DNA of 57,025 nt from NCBI RefSeq assembly GCF_001556045.1, contig NZ_LSIC01000153.1, positions 1 to 57,025 on the forward strand. Reading direction: 5' to 3'. Source of the stretch: Bradyrhizobium sp. CCH5-F6. GTDB taxonomy: Bacteria; Pseudomonadota; Alphaproteobacteria; Rhizobiales; Xanthobacteraceae. Of the stretch, positions 9,201-17,496 are shown piece by piece (the first letter of the stretch is position 1; each line of letters begins with the position of its first letter). Below the pieces are notes generated by a model. The model was not told the DNA's origin. It made no database searches and saw nothing but the letters and a program-made list of their open reading frames with translations. The position numbers and the translations under genes are program-made.

Positions 9201-11454
9201 GATCCCGGTCAAGCTCGACGGGCTGAATCCGGGCGAGGACGCCAAGGTCGTCATCGCCGCGGTCGATGTCGGCATCCTCAACCTCACCAATTACAAGCCG
9301 CCGGCACCGGACGATTACTATCTCGGCCAGCGCCGACTGACCTCCGAGATCCGCGATCTCTACGGGCAGCTGATCGACGGCATGTCGGGCACGCGCGGCC
9401 AGATCAAGTCCGGGGGTGATGCCGGCGCGGGCGAGCTCCAGGGCTCCCCGCCCGCGCAGAAGCCACTGGCGCTGTATTCGGGCATCGTCACGGTCGCCGC
9501 CGACGGCACCGCTGAAGTGAGCTTCGATATTCCGGAGTTCGCCGGCACCGCGCGCGTGATGGCGGTGGCGTGGACCGCGACCAAGCTCGGTCGCGCCAAC
9601 ACCGACGTCGTGATCCGCGATCCCGTGGTGCTGACCACGACTCTGCCGCGCTTCCTGCTCAGCGGCGACCGCGGCACGGTCAATCTCGAGATCGACAATG
9701 TCGAGGGCCAGGCCGGCGACTACGTCATCAACGTGAAGACGAGCGGCCCGGTGAAGATGACCGGCAATCCCGCCACCACGGTCAAGCTCGCCGCCAAGCA
9801 GCGCAACTCCTTCTCGCTGTCGCTGGATGCAACGGCGGCGGGGCAGGCGACGCTCGACGTCGACATCAAGGGGCCGAACGGCCTGGCGCTCGCGCGCCAC
9901 TATGCGCTCGACGTCAAGGCGGCGACCCAGGTGCTGGCGCGGCGCTCGATCCGGACGCTGGCCAAGGGAGAGAGCCTGACGCTGACCTCGGACATGTTCT
10001 CCGACCTCGTGCCGGGCACCGGCACCGTCTCGGTCTCGGCGAGCCTGTCGACCGCGCTCGACGCGGCGACGATCCTCAAGGCGCTCGACCGTTACCCCTA
10101 TGGCTGCTCGGAGCAGATCACGAGCCGCGCACTGCCGCTGCTCTACGTCAATGATCTCGCGGCCGGTGCGCATCTCGCCATGGACACGGAGGTCGACCAG
10201 CGCATCCGCGATGCGATCGAGCGGCTGCTGGCGCGCCAGGGTTCCAACGGCTCGTTCGGCCTGTGGTCCGCCGGCGGCGACGATGCCTGGCTGGATGCCT
10301 ATGTCACGGACTTCCTGACCCGCGCCCGCGAGAAGGGTTTTGCCGTGCCGGACGTGCTGTTCAAGAACGCGCTCGACCGCATCCGCAACTCCGTCGTCAA
10401 TGCCGACGAGCCGGAGAAGGACGGCGGGCGCGATCTCGCTTACGGGCTCTACGTGCTCGCGCGCAATGGCGCGGCGCCCATCGGCGATCTCCGTTATCTC
10501 GCCGACACCAAGCTCGCCAACCTCGCGACGCCGATCGCGAAGTCGCAGCTTGCGGCAGCGCTCGCCCTGGTCGGTGACCGCAACCGTGCCGAGCGCGTCT
10601 ATGGCGCCGCGCTCGACAGCCTGGCGCCGAAGCCTGCGCTGGAGTTCGGTCGCACCGATTACGGCTCGCAGCTGCGCGATGCAGCAGCGCTTGTCTCGCT
10701 CGCCAGCGAAGGCAACGCGCCGAAGGCGACGCTGACGCAGGCGGTGTCGCGCGTCGAGACTGCGCGCGGGCTGACGCCCTACACCTCCACGCAGGAGAAT
10801 GCGTGGCTGGTGCTGGCGGCACGGGCGCTGGCCAAGGAAAACCTCTCCATGGAGGTGGACGGCCAGCCGGTGAAGACCGCGCTGTACCGCAGCTACAAGG
10901 CGGTGACGCTGGAGGGCAAGCCGCTGAAGATCACCAATACCGGCGACGCGCCGGTGCAGGCGGTGGTTTCGGTCTCGGGCTCGCCGGTGACACCGGAGCC
11001 TGCCGCATCGAACGGCTTCAAGATCGAGCGGAGCTACTTCACGCTCGACGGCAAGCCGGCCGACATCAGCAAGGTCAAGCAGAACCAGCGCTTTGCGGTG
11101 GTGCTGAAGATCACCGAGGCCAAGCCGGAATACGGTCACATCATGGTGTCCGACTATCTGCCGGCGGGCCTGGAGATCGACAATCCCAAGCTGGTGTCCT
11201 CGGGCGACAGCGGCACGCTGGACTGGATCGAGGACGGCGAGGAGCCCGAGGATACCGAGTTCCGCGACGACCGCTTCACGGCGGCGGTGGACCGTGCCTC
11301 GGATTCCAAGTCGGTCTTCACCGTCGCCTATGTCGTGCGCGCGGTCTCGCCCGGCAAATACGTGCTGCCGCAAGCCTATGTCGAGGACATGTACAATCCC
11401 TCGCGTTATGGGCGGACCGGCACGGGGACCGTCGAGGTGCGAGCGGCGAAGTGA
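6250..11454 (+). CDS. Bacterial alpha-2-macroglobulin (thioester type, YfhM-like)
   Basis: A 1734-residue secreted protein that traps proteases in the periplasm through a reactive thioester. The thioester motif is intact: YGCSEQ, with Cys 1286 and Gln 1289. The ATG at 6250 follows GGGAGT and starts a signal peptide (MIGLVRAVTLCAALSFGLVA, cleavage near AHA-AD). The frame is open further upstream but without a signal. Long macroglobulin beta-sandwich repeats, including the bait region and an MG domain with the motif ERGVYRSSETVYLTALLRD, fill the middle; the alpha/alpha toroid follows the thioester. The E. coli homologue is a lipoprotein; here no clear lipobox is seen, so a soluble periplasmic form is likely. 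It is paired with pbpC 27 bases downstream, as in many proteobacteria. Confidence 0.93.
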   Translation: MIGLVRAVTLCAALSFGLVAAHAADKAFKRDDLADSAIKLEAQIKSEAGPVAKTNATLKTDADAAFRRNDYRTGLSVLGQIAATTPDDAGNWLRLAKVIFQITPKSSSEQTFLLERASTAAYIAYQRAGNPGEEADALAVLGKSLAERKLWRPALDSLRLSLDMREVADVRGQYEKLRDEHGFRLLDYTVDSDSASPRACFQFSEELAKRTDFAPFLALAGTDKPALSAEGKQLCVDGLKHGERYNVNLRAGLPSTVKEGLPKSAEFNIYVRDRKPFVRFTSRAYVLPRTGQRGIPVVSVNTPAVNIDVFRIGDRNLINTVVDSDFQRTLSKYQLSDLGNERGVKVWSGGLATAMTLNQDVTTAFPVDQALGELQPGVYVMTAAAKGPGSDDESQLATQWFIVSDLGVAAYSGNDGIHVFVNSLASTDPVGKAEVRLIARNNEILATRKTDDSGHVLFEAGLARGEGGLSPAMLTVTGDKADYAFLSLKSSAFDLSDRGVSGRVVPAGADAFVYAERGVYRSSETVYLTALLRDGQGNAVTGGPMTLVVERPDGVEFRRAVLADQGAGGRSLAVPLNSAVPTGTWRVRAFTDPKGSSVGETTFLVEDYVPDRIEFDLSAKDKLIKANAPVELKADGHFLYGAPASGLQLEGDMLVAPASERPGFAGYQFGVDDEETTSNERTPLENLPEADANGVATFPVTLDKQPASTRPQEAQIFVRMVETGGRAVERKLVLPIAPATAMIGVKPLFGDKNVADGDKAEFDVVFVSPESKTLPRDGLRYELLKMESRYQWYRQNNYWEYEPVKSTSRVADGDVVIAADKPSRISLNPQPGRYRLDVKSNDADGPVTSVQFDVGWYSDGSADTPDLLETSIDKPQYASGDTMTVSVNVRSAGKLTINVVGDRLLTTQTIDVKEGTAQVKLPIGKDWGTGAYVVATLRRPLDAAAQRMPGRAIGLKWFGIDKQARTLQVKLTPPALIRPNATLKIPVKLDGLNPGEDAKVVIAAVDVGILNLTNYKPPAPDDYYLGQRRLTSEIRDLYGQLIDGMSGTRGQIKSGGDAGAGELQGSPPAQKPLALYSGIVTVAADGTAEVSFDIPEFAGTARVMAVAWTATKLGRANTDVVIRDPVVLTTTLPRFLLSGDRGTVNLEIDNVEGQAGDYVINVKTSGPVKMTGNPATTVKLAAKQRNSFSLSLDATAAGQATLDVDIKGPNGLALARHYALDVKAATQVLARRSIRTLAKGESLTLTSDMFSDLVPGTGTVSVSASLSTALDAATILKALDRYPYGCSEQITSRALPLLYVNDLAAGAHLAMDTEVDQRIRDAIERLLARQGSNGSFGLWSAGGDDAWLDAYVTDFLTRAREKGFAVPDVLFKNALDRIRNSVVNADEPEKDGGRDLAYGLYVLARNGAAPIGDLRYLADTKLANLATPIAKSQLAAALALVGDRNRAERVYGAALDSLAPKPALEFGRTDYGSQLRDAAALVSLASEGNAPKATLTQAVSRVETARGLTPYTSTQENAWLVLAARALAKENLSMEVDGQPVKTALYRSYKAVTLEGKPLKITNTGDAPVQAVVSVSGSPVTPEPAASNGFKIERSYFTLDGKPADISKVKQNQRFAVVLKITEAKPEYGHIMVSDYLPAGLEIDNPKLVSSGDSGTLDWIEDGEEPEDTEFRDDRFTAAVDRASDSKSVFTVAYVVRAVSPGKYVLPQAYVEDMYNPSRYGRTGTGTVEVRAAK

Positions 11455-11481
11455 GGTAAGCTCGAATCTGAGTTGAAGTGA

Positions 11482-13677
11482 ATGAGTGCAGCGGAGCCAC
11501 ACAATCAGTCGCCATACCTGGGCCCGACCCGGCCATCCACGGCCGCACGGGCGGTGGATGACGGCGTGGATGGCCGGGTCAAGCCCGGCCATGACGGGCG
11601 GAGAGGGCGGCGCGCCTTTCGCCTGTTGTCGGCATCTGCGTTCACCTTCATCCTCGCCATCGTCGGCTTCGTCGCCTGGGTCTATTCCCTCGGCCCGCTC
11701 CCGCTCGGCGAAGCGCGGCAGGTCTCCACCACCATCGTCGACCGCAACGGCAAGCTGCTGCGCGCCTATGCCATGGCGGACGGGCGCTGGCGGCTGCCGG
11801 TCGACACCAAAACGAATGTCGATCCGACATACCTGAAACTGCTGTTCGCCTATGAGGACCAGCGCTTCTACGCCCATGGCGGCATCGATCCGCTGGCGCT
11901 GGGGCGTGCGGCGCTGCAGCTCGGAACGCGCGGCCACATCGTCTCGGGCGGCTCGACCATCACCATGCAGCTGGCACGCCTCATGGAGCCGCGGCGGCAG
12001 CGTTCGCTCTACGCCAAGCTGCGGCAGATGGTTCGCGCCATCGAGATCGAGCAGGTGCTTACCAAGGACGAGATCTTCGACCTCTATCTCGCGCTCGCGC
12101 CCTATGGCGGCAATCTCGAAGGCATCCGCGCCGCCTCGATCGCCTATCTCGGCAAGGAGCCGAAGCGGCTGTCGCTGGCCGAAGCTGCGTTGCTGGTCGC
12201 CCTGCCGCAATCGCCGGAAACGCGCCGCCTCGACCGCCATCCGGACGCAGCGCGCAAGGCACGCGACCGTGTGCTCGACCGCATGGTCGAGGAAAACGTG
12301 GTCAGCGCCGACGAAGCCAAGCAGGCCAAGGCGGTGCCCGTGCCGAAACTGCGCAAGCCGATGCCGATCCTGGCGCCGCACGCCTCGGACACCGCGCTTT
12401 CGACGGTCAAGGACACGCCGGTCATCAAGCTGACGCTGGACGCGAGCCTGCAGAAGGTGCTGGAGCCGCTGGCGCGTGACCGCGCCATCGCGCTCGGACC
12501 GAACATCTCGGTCGGCATCATCGTGATCGACAATGAAAGCGGCGACGTGCTCGCCCGCGTCGGCTCGGCCGATTATTTCGACGAGAGCAGGGCAGGGCAG
12601 GTCGACATGACGCGCGCCATCCGCTCGCCGGGCTCGACGCTCAAGCCGTTCATCTACGGGCTCGCCTTCGAGGACGGCTTTGTCCATCCCGACAGCCTGA
12701 TCGATGACCGGCCGGTCCGCTTTGGCTCCTACGCGCCGGAGAATTTCGACATGACCTTCCAGGGCACCGTGCCTGTGAGGAAGGCGCTGCAATTGTCGCT
12801 GAACGTGCCGGCGATCGTGCTGCTCGACCGCGTCGGCTCCAGCCGGCTGGCCTCGCGGCTGCGGCAGGCCGGCGGCAATCTGGTTCTGCCCAAGGACGAG
12901 ACGCCAGGGCTTGCCATGGGGCTCGGCGGCGTCGGCGTGACTCTCCAGGACCTCGCCCACCTCTATGCAGGTTTCGCCCGGCTCGGCACCACCAAGCCGC
13001 TGCGCGAGATCATGGCTGACAAGGATGACCGCGAGCCGCTCCGGCTGCTGGATCAGGTCGCGGCCTGGCAGGTCGGCAACGTGCTGTTGGGAACGCCGCC
13101 GCCGGAGAACGCCGCCCACAATCGCATCGCGTTCAAGACCGGCACCTCCTACGGCTATCGCGATGCCTGGTCGGTCGGATTCGACGGCCGCATGACCATT
13201 GGCGTCTGGGTCGGCCGGCCCGACGGCGCCCCCGTTCCCGGCCTGATTGGGCGGGTCGCTGCCGCGCCGATCCTGTTCGATGCCTTCGCCAGATCCGGCA
13301 AGACGCTCACCCCACTGCCGAAGGCTCCCAAGGGAACCCTGGTGGCCGGCAACGCCAAGCTGCCGCTGCCCTTGAAGCGGTTCCGCCCGGTCGGGGAACT
13401 GGTGCGGACGGGGAGCGAGCAGGCGCTGCATATCCAGTTTCCGCTCAACGGCTCGCGGATCGACGTCGATCGATCGGGTGGCCAGGAAAGCGCAGCCATG
13501 CCGGTCAAAGTCGCCGGCGGCGTGCTGCCCATGACCGTCATGGTTAACGGCACCGCGCGCGGGGAGATCGACGGCCGCCGTCAGCGGCTGATTGATCCGC
13601 CCGGTCCAGGCTTTGCCCGGCTCACCGTGATCGACGCCACGGGCGCCGCGGACACAGTCGTCATTCGAATTCAATGA
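11482..13677 (+). CDS. pbpC: Penicillin-binding protein 1C, peptidoglycan glycosyltransferase/transpeptidase
   Basis: A bifunctional peptidoglycan synthase of 731 residues. After a cytoplasmic N-terminus and one membrane anchor (residues about 50-68) comes a GT51 domain with the catalytic Glu in YEDQRFYAHGG (E125) and GGSTITMQLAR. The transpeptidase domain follows, with Ser 385 in GSTLK and the KTGTS motif at Lys 552. A C-terminal PbpC-type beta domain ends the protein. It probably repairs the wall when proteases breach the outer membrane, in partnership with the preceding macroglobulin. Oddity: codons for residues about 15-40 coincide with an intergenic-type palindromic repeat, so the N-terminal tail is either repeat-derived or not translated, with a downstream start. 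Confidence 0.92.
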   Translation: MSAAEPHNQSPYLGPTRPSTAARAVDDGVDGRVKPGHDGRRGRRAFRLLSASAFTFILAIVGFVAWVYSLGPLPLGEARQVSTTIVDRNGKLLRAYAMADGRWRLPVDTKTNVDPTYLKLLFAYEDQRFYAHGGIDPLALGRAALQLGTRGHIVSGGSTITMQLARLMEPRRQRSLYAKLRQMVRAIEIEQVLTKDEIFDLYLALAPYGGNLEGIRAASIAYLGKEPKRLSLAEAALLVALPQSPETRRLDRHPDAARKARDRVLDRMVEENVVSADEAKQAKAVPVPKLRKPMPILAPHASDTALSTVKDTPVIKLTLDASLQKVLEPLARDRAIALGPNISVGIIVIDNESGDVLARVGSADYFDESRAGQVDMTRAIRSPGSTLKPFIYGLAFEDGFVHPDSLIDDRPVRFGSYAPENFDMTFQGTVPVRKALQLSLNVPAIVLLDRVGSSRLASRLRQAGGNLVLPKDETPGLAMGLGGVGVTLQDLAHLYAGFARLGTTKPLREIMADKDDREPLRLLDQVAAWQVGNVLLGTPPPENAAHNRIAFKTGTSYGYRDAWSVGFDGRMTIGVWVGRPDGAPVPGLIGRVAAAPILFDAFARSGKTLTPLPKAPKGTLVAGNAKLPLPLKRFRPVGELVRTGSEQALHIQFPLNGSRIDVDRSGGQESAAMPVKVAGGVLPMTVMVNGTARGEIDGRRQRLIDPPGPGFARLTVIDATGAADTVVIRIQ
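11526..11595. repeat. Interspersed palindromic repeat inside the 5' end of pbpC
   Basis: GACCCGGCCATCCACG (11526-11541) is the exact inverse of CGTGGATGGCCGGGTC (11565-11580), and the latter continues into a second nested palindrome with GCCCGGCCATGAC. I recognise this GGATGGCCGGG...CCCGGCCATGAC unit as an abundant Bradyrhizobium repeat, normally found between genes. Read on the minus strand it encodes the familiar peptide VMAGLDPAIHA. Confidence 0.75.
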
Positions 13678-13727
13678 CCCTGCCTCAAGCGGTTGTGGCG
13701 ATGGCGGTTTCGGCGTAAGCGGAACCA

Positions 13728-15470
13728 ATGGCCGAGACCTACCCAAGCCCCCGTTTTGGAGCACCCCGCGAGCCGAAATCGTCCGCAAATCCGGGCAGCG
13801 GGCTCGTGCGCCTGCTCGACATCGTCACGGCCAGCCATGCGCGCGCGGTCGGCTTCCTGGTGCTCTGCGCGCTGCTGCTGTTTCTGCCGGGCTTCTTCAC
13901 CATCCCGCCGATCGATCGCGACGAAGCGCGGTTCGCCCAGGCCACCAAGCAGATGGTCGAGAGCGGCGACTATGTCGACATCCGCTTTCAGGAGGACGTC
14001 CGCTACAAGAAGCCGGTCGGCATCTACTGGTTGCAATCGGCGACGGTCGAGGCAGCATCGATGCTCAAGCTGCCGAAGGCCGAATTGCGCATCTGGGTCT
14101 ACCGGCTGCCGTCGCTGATCGGCGCGATCGGCGCCGTGCTCATGACGTATTGGGCCGCGCTCGGCTTCGTCACGCGGCGCGCGGCGGTGCTGGCGGCGCT
14201 GATGATGTGCGCCTCGGTGCTGCTCGGCGTCGAGGCGCGGCTCGCGAAGACCGACGCGATGCTGCTGCTCTGCGTCGTCGCCGCCATGGGCGCGATGGCG
14301 CGGGCCTATTTGTCCTGGCAGCGCGCCGAAGACGAGACGCATCCGCCCTGGAGCTGGCCCGCGATCTTCTGGACCGCGCTCGCTGTCGGTGTCCTGATCA
14401 AGGGCCCGCTGATCCTGATGTTCGCTGGTTTCACCATCGTCGTGCTTGCGATCCAGGATCGCGATGCGTCCTGGCTTTGGAAGCTGCGTCCGCTCTGGGG
14501 TCTGATGTGGATGCTGGTGCTGGTGCTGCCCTGGTTCCTCGCGATCTTCTGGCGCGCGGGCGATGCCTTCTTCGCCGATTCCGTCGGCGGCGACATGCTG
14601 AGCAAGTTGGGGGCTCAGGAATCCCATGGCGCGCCGCCCGGACTGTACCTTGCGCTGTTCTGGATCACGTTCTGGCCGGGTGCGCCGCTCGCGGCGATGG
14701 CGGCGCCCGCGGTGTGGCGGGCGCGGCGCGAGCCCGGCGCGCAGTTCCTGCTGGCCTGGCTGATCCCGTCCTGGATCGTGTTCGAGGCGGTGCTGACCAA
14801 GCTGCCGCATTACGTGTTGCCGTTGTACCCTGCGATCGCGATCCTCACCGCAGGCGCGGTGGAGCGGCGCGTGCTGTCACGCTCCTGGCTGATGCGCGGT
14901 TCGGCCTGGTGGTTCGCGATCCCTGCCGCTGCCTCGATCATCGCGGTCGTCGGCTCGGTGATGCTGACGCGGCAGCCGGCCTTCGTGGCCTGGCCGTTCA
15001 TCGCTGCGTCGCTGATCTTCGGCCTGTTCGCCTGGTGGCTCTACGACAACAATCGCGCCGAGCGCTCGCTGCTCAACGCACTCGTCGCAGCGCTGGCGCT
15101 GGCGGTGGTGATCTACGGCATCGTGCTGCCGTCGCTGACGCCGCTGTTTCCGAGCGTCGAGATCGCGCGCGCGCTTCGCAACGTCGCCTGCGTCGGACCG
15201 AGGGCGGCTGCGGCCGGTTATCACGAGCCGAGCCTCGTCTTCCTGGCGGGCAGCCGGACCGTGCTCACCGACGGGTCCGGTGCGGCGGATTTCCTGCGGC
15301 AGGGGAGCTGTCGCTTCGCGCTGATCGAGCAACGCTCGGAGCGCAGCTTCGTGCAGCGCGCCGAGGCGATCGGGCTGCGCTACAAGGTCGGCACGCGCAT
15401 CGACGGCTATAACTTCTCGCAAGGGCGCGCCATCTCGATCTCGATCTTCCGCTCCGAGGGCACCGAATAG
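13728..15470 (+). CDS. ArnT-like GT39 glycosyltransferase
   Basis: A polytopic inner-membrane protein of 580 residues. The first periplasmic loop carries PPIDRDEARFAQATKQM, the Asp/Glu-bearing motif of GT39/ArnT transferases. About a dozen hydrophobic helices follow. Enzymes of this type move a sugar from a polyprenyl-phosphate carrier onto lipid A, LPS core or proteins on the periplasmic face. Downstream lie a PAP2 phosphatase, a Dpm1-like GT2 and a LABN protein, which together could make and use the donor. Bradyrhizobium lipid A carries extra sugars, so lipid A decoration is the favoured, inferred role; protein mannosylation remains possible. Confidence 0.85.
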   Translation: MAETYPSPRFGAPREPKSSANPGSGLVRLLDIVTASHARAVGFLVLCALLLFLPGFFTIPPIDRDEARFAQATKQMVESGDYVDIRFQEDVRYKKPVGIYWLQSATVEAASMLKLPKAELRIWVYRLPSLIGAIGAVLMTYWAALGFVTRRAAVLAALMMCASVLLGVEARLAKTDAMLLLCVVAAMGAMARAYLSWQRAEDETHPPWSWPAIFWTALAVGVLIKGPLILMFAGFTIVVLAIQDRDASWLWKLRPLWGLMWMLVLVLPWFLAIFWRAGDAFFADSVGGDMLSKLGAQESHGAPPGLYLALFWITFWPGAPLAAMAAPAVWRARREPGAQFLLAWLIPSWIVFEAVLTKLPHYVLPLYPAIAILTAGAVERRVLSRSWLMRGSAWWFAIPAAASIIAVVGSVMLTRQPAFVAWPFIAASLIFGLFAWWLYDNNRAERSLLNALVAALALAVVIYGIVLPSLTPLFPSVEIARALRNVACVGPRAAAAGYHEPSLVFLAGSRTVLTDGSGAADFLRQGSCRFALIEQRSERSFVQRAEAIGLRYKVGTRIDGYNFSQGRAISISIFRSEGTE

Positions 15471-15471
15471 C

Positions 15472-16317
15472 ATGCGGGCGCCGACCGACCTTGCGCCGCG
15501 TGACGGCTATCCCGCGCAATTGCTCGCCGTGTCCTGGCGCGGGCTGGCGCAGCTGGTGCGTTCACCCTCGCATTCGCGCCGGGCCGAGGCCGCCCGAAAG
15601 CTGGCGCGGCATTCGCTGTGGCTGAGCATGGCAGCCGCAGCGCTGGTCATCGTGCTGATGGTCGGGTTCGATCAGACCTGGATCCTGCTGATGCCGCCGC
15701 GCGGCACGCCCAGCCTCTGGCCGATCCGCATCCTCACCGATTTCGGCAAGGACGAGTATCTGCTTTTGGTGCTGGGGGCCGCGCTGGTGCTGCTGGCTCT
15801 TGTCGCGGCCGGGCTGCAGGGGACCCGCCGCGCGCTGCTGCTCGACTTCGGCACGCGGCTGCAATTCGTGTTTCTGTCTGTTGCCGTGGCGGCGCTGGTC
15901 GCCGAGATCCTGAAATATCTCATCGGGCGCGGACGTCCGTTCGTCGGCGGCAAGGCCAATCCGTTCAACTTCGTTCCGTTCGAGGGGACGGGGGCTTATG
16001 CGAGCCTGCCATCGGGCCATGCGGTGGCCGCGTTCGCCCTGGCGTTCGCCGTCTCGGCATTGTGGCCGCGCCTGCGCGTGTTCATGTTCACTTACGCAAT
16101 CGTGATCCTCCTGACGCGTCTGGTGCTGCTTGCGCATCACCCGAGCGACGTCGTGGCCGGCGCCCTGGTCGGAACAGTTTGCGCCATGGCGGTTCGCTAC
16201 TGGTTCGCGGCCCGAAGACTCGGCTTTGCCATCCGCTCCGACGGCACCATCGTGCCGCTTCCGGGGACGGTTTCGGACCGGCTCAAAAGGGTTGCCCACC
16301 GGGCATCCGCCCCATAA
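15472..16317 (+). CDS. PAP2-family membrane phosphatase
   Basis: A 281-residue integral membrane phosphatase. The three PAP2 signature blocks are present in order: KYLIGRGRP, SLPSGHAV and TRLVLLAHHPSDV. These hold the Lys/Arg, the Ser-Gly-His and the nucleophilic His-Asp pair. Family members dephosphorylate undecaprenyl pyrophosphate, phosphatidic acid or lipid A. The ATG is 2 bases after the stop of the GT39 gene, so the two are co-transcribed and probably functionally linked: carrier recycling or lipid A 1-/4'-dephosphorylation before sugar addition. Substrate not determined. Confidence 0.88.
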   Translation: MRAPTDLAPRDGYPAQLLAVSWRGLAQLVRSPSHSRRAEAARKLARHSLWLSMAAAALVIVLMVGFDQTWILLMPPRGTPSLWPIRILTDFGKDEYLLLVLGAALVLLALVAAGLQGTRRALLLDFGTRLQFVFLSVAVAALVAEILKYLIGRGRPFVGGKANPFNFVPFEGTGAYASLPSGHAVAAFALAFAVSALWPRLRVFMFTYAIVILLTRLVLLAHHPSDVVAGALVGTVCAMAVRYWFAARRLGFAIRSDGTIVPLPGTVSDRLKRVAHRASAP

Positions 16318-16380
16318 AAGCGGCTGCCTGCCGGGACGCCGGTTCCCCGAGGCGGGCCAATTCCAACCACGAGCCTTGAT

Positions 16381-17118
16381 TTGTCGACGTTCCAGCCCTC
16401 GGTTTCCATCGTCGTTCCCGTGCGCAACGAAGCCGACAACATCGCGCCGCTGATCGCGGAGATCGGCGCCGCGCTCGATGGCCGCTGGGCCTACGAGATC
16501 ATCTACGTCAACGACGGCTCGACCGATGCGACCGGCGAGCGGCTTGCCGCCATCATGAAGCAGCGGGACAATCTGCGTCAGCTCCGCCATGCCAGATCAG
16601 GCGGCCAATCCGCGGCCGTGCGCAGCGGCGTGCGTGCAGCGCGCGGCGAGATCGTGGCGACGCTCGACGGCGACGGCCAGAATAATCCCGCGTTCCTGCC
16701 GGATCTGATCGCGGCGGTCGAGAAGGGCGCGGGACGCGTCGGGCTCGCCGCCGGCCAGCGGATCGGACGCAAGGACACGGGCTTCAAGAAGTTGCAGTCG
16801 CGCGTGGCGAACGGCGTGCGCAACGCCATCCTCAAGGACGGCACGCGCGACACCGGCTGCGGGCTGAAGGCGTTCCGGCGCGACGTCTTCCTGATGCTGC
16901 CCTATTTCGACGGACTGCATCGCTTCCTGCCCGCGCTGGTGCGCCGAGAAGGCTACGACATCGCCTATGTCGACGTGATCGACCGGCCGCGCCATTCCGG
17001 CGTATCGAACTACGGCTTCTTCGACCGGTTGTGGATCGGCATCATGGATCTCGCCGGCGTGTGGTGGCTGATCCGCCGCAAGAAGCCGACTCCGGAAGTG
17101 ACCGAGGTGAACGCATGA
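16381..17118 (+). CDS. GT2 glycosyltransferase, Dpm1/RgtE-like polyprenyl-phosphate sugar synthase
   Basis: A 245-residue GT-A fold transferase: SIVVPVRNEADNI at the N-terminus, the VNDGSTDATGE nucleotide-binding block and the catalytic DGDGQNNPAFLPDL region. The compact size without C-terminal membrane helices matches dolichol-phosphate-mannose synthase (Dpm1) and rhizobial RgtE rather than the longer ArnC. It would load a sugar on polyprenyl phosphate for the GT39 enzyme encoded two genes upstream. The start appears to be TTG at 16381, with no in-frame ATG before the first beta strand. Its stop overlaps the start of the next gene (ATGA). Confidence 0.87.
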   Translation: MSTFQPSVSIVVPVRNEADNIAPLIAEIGAALDGRWAYEIIYVNDGSTDATGERLAAIMKQRDNLRQLRHARSGGQSAAVRSGVRAARGEIVATLDGDGQNNPAFLPDLIAAVEKGAGRVGLAAGQRIGRKDTGFKKLQSRVANGVRNAILKDGTRDTGCGLKAFRRDVFLMLPYFDGLHRFLPALVRREGYDIAYVDVIDRPRHSGVSNYGFFDRLWIGIMDLAGVWWLIRRKKPTPEVTEVNA

Positions 17119-17453
17119 TCATTCAATACGGTCAGGCGCTGAGCAATTATCTCTACGACGTCTTCGTCGCCAAGTTCGATTTCTGGCTCGCCTTCGGGCT
17201 GGTCGCGCAATTGTTCTTCACCGCGCGCTTCCTGGTGCAGTGGATCGCGAGCGAGCGCGCCGGCAACAGCGTGGTGCCGATGGCGTTCTGGTTCTGCTCG
17301 ATGGGCGGCGGGCTGATGACGCTGGTCTACGGCGTCGTGAAGCGCGAGCCGGTCATCATCCTCGGACAGTCGCTCGCGACCGTCATCTACATCAGGAACA
17401 TCATGCTGATCTGGAAGAACCGCGGCAGCGCCTCGAAGACGCTGGATCGCTGA
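17115..17453 (+). CDS. Lipid A biosynthesis N-terminal (LABN) domain membrane protein
   Basis: A 112-residue protein with three hydrophobic helices (FWLAFGLVAQLFFTARFLV, then MAFWFCSMGGGLMTLVYGVV and the region IILGQSLATVIYIRN) and the WIASERAGNSVVP loop typical of LABN proteins. These small proteins occur beside Dpm1-like transferases in lipid A or LPS modification loci and may act as partners or flippases for polyprenyl-linked sugars; the activity is not settled. The ATG overlaps the preceding stop by the ATGA arrangement, so translation is coupled. Confidence 0.88.
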   Translation: MIIQYGQALSNYLYDVFVAKFDFWLAFGLVAQLFFTARFLVQWIASERAGNSVVPMAFWFCSMGGGLMTLVYGVVKREPVIILGQSLATVIYIRNIMLIWKNRGSASKTLDR

Positions 17454-17496
17454 TCGACATGCCGCGTGCTTGAAACGCGGTGCCTTCTCGGCAGGC

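Noticed and set aside
6994..13788. A 2264-codon open frame on the minus strand, antisense to the macroglobulin and pbpC genes
   Set aside because: Composition is arginine/histidine/glycine rich without domains, and it mirrors two well-identified plus-strand genes. High third-position GC produces such antisense frames; it is a shadow.
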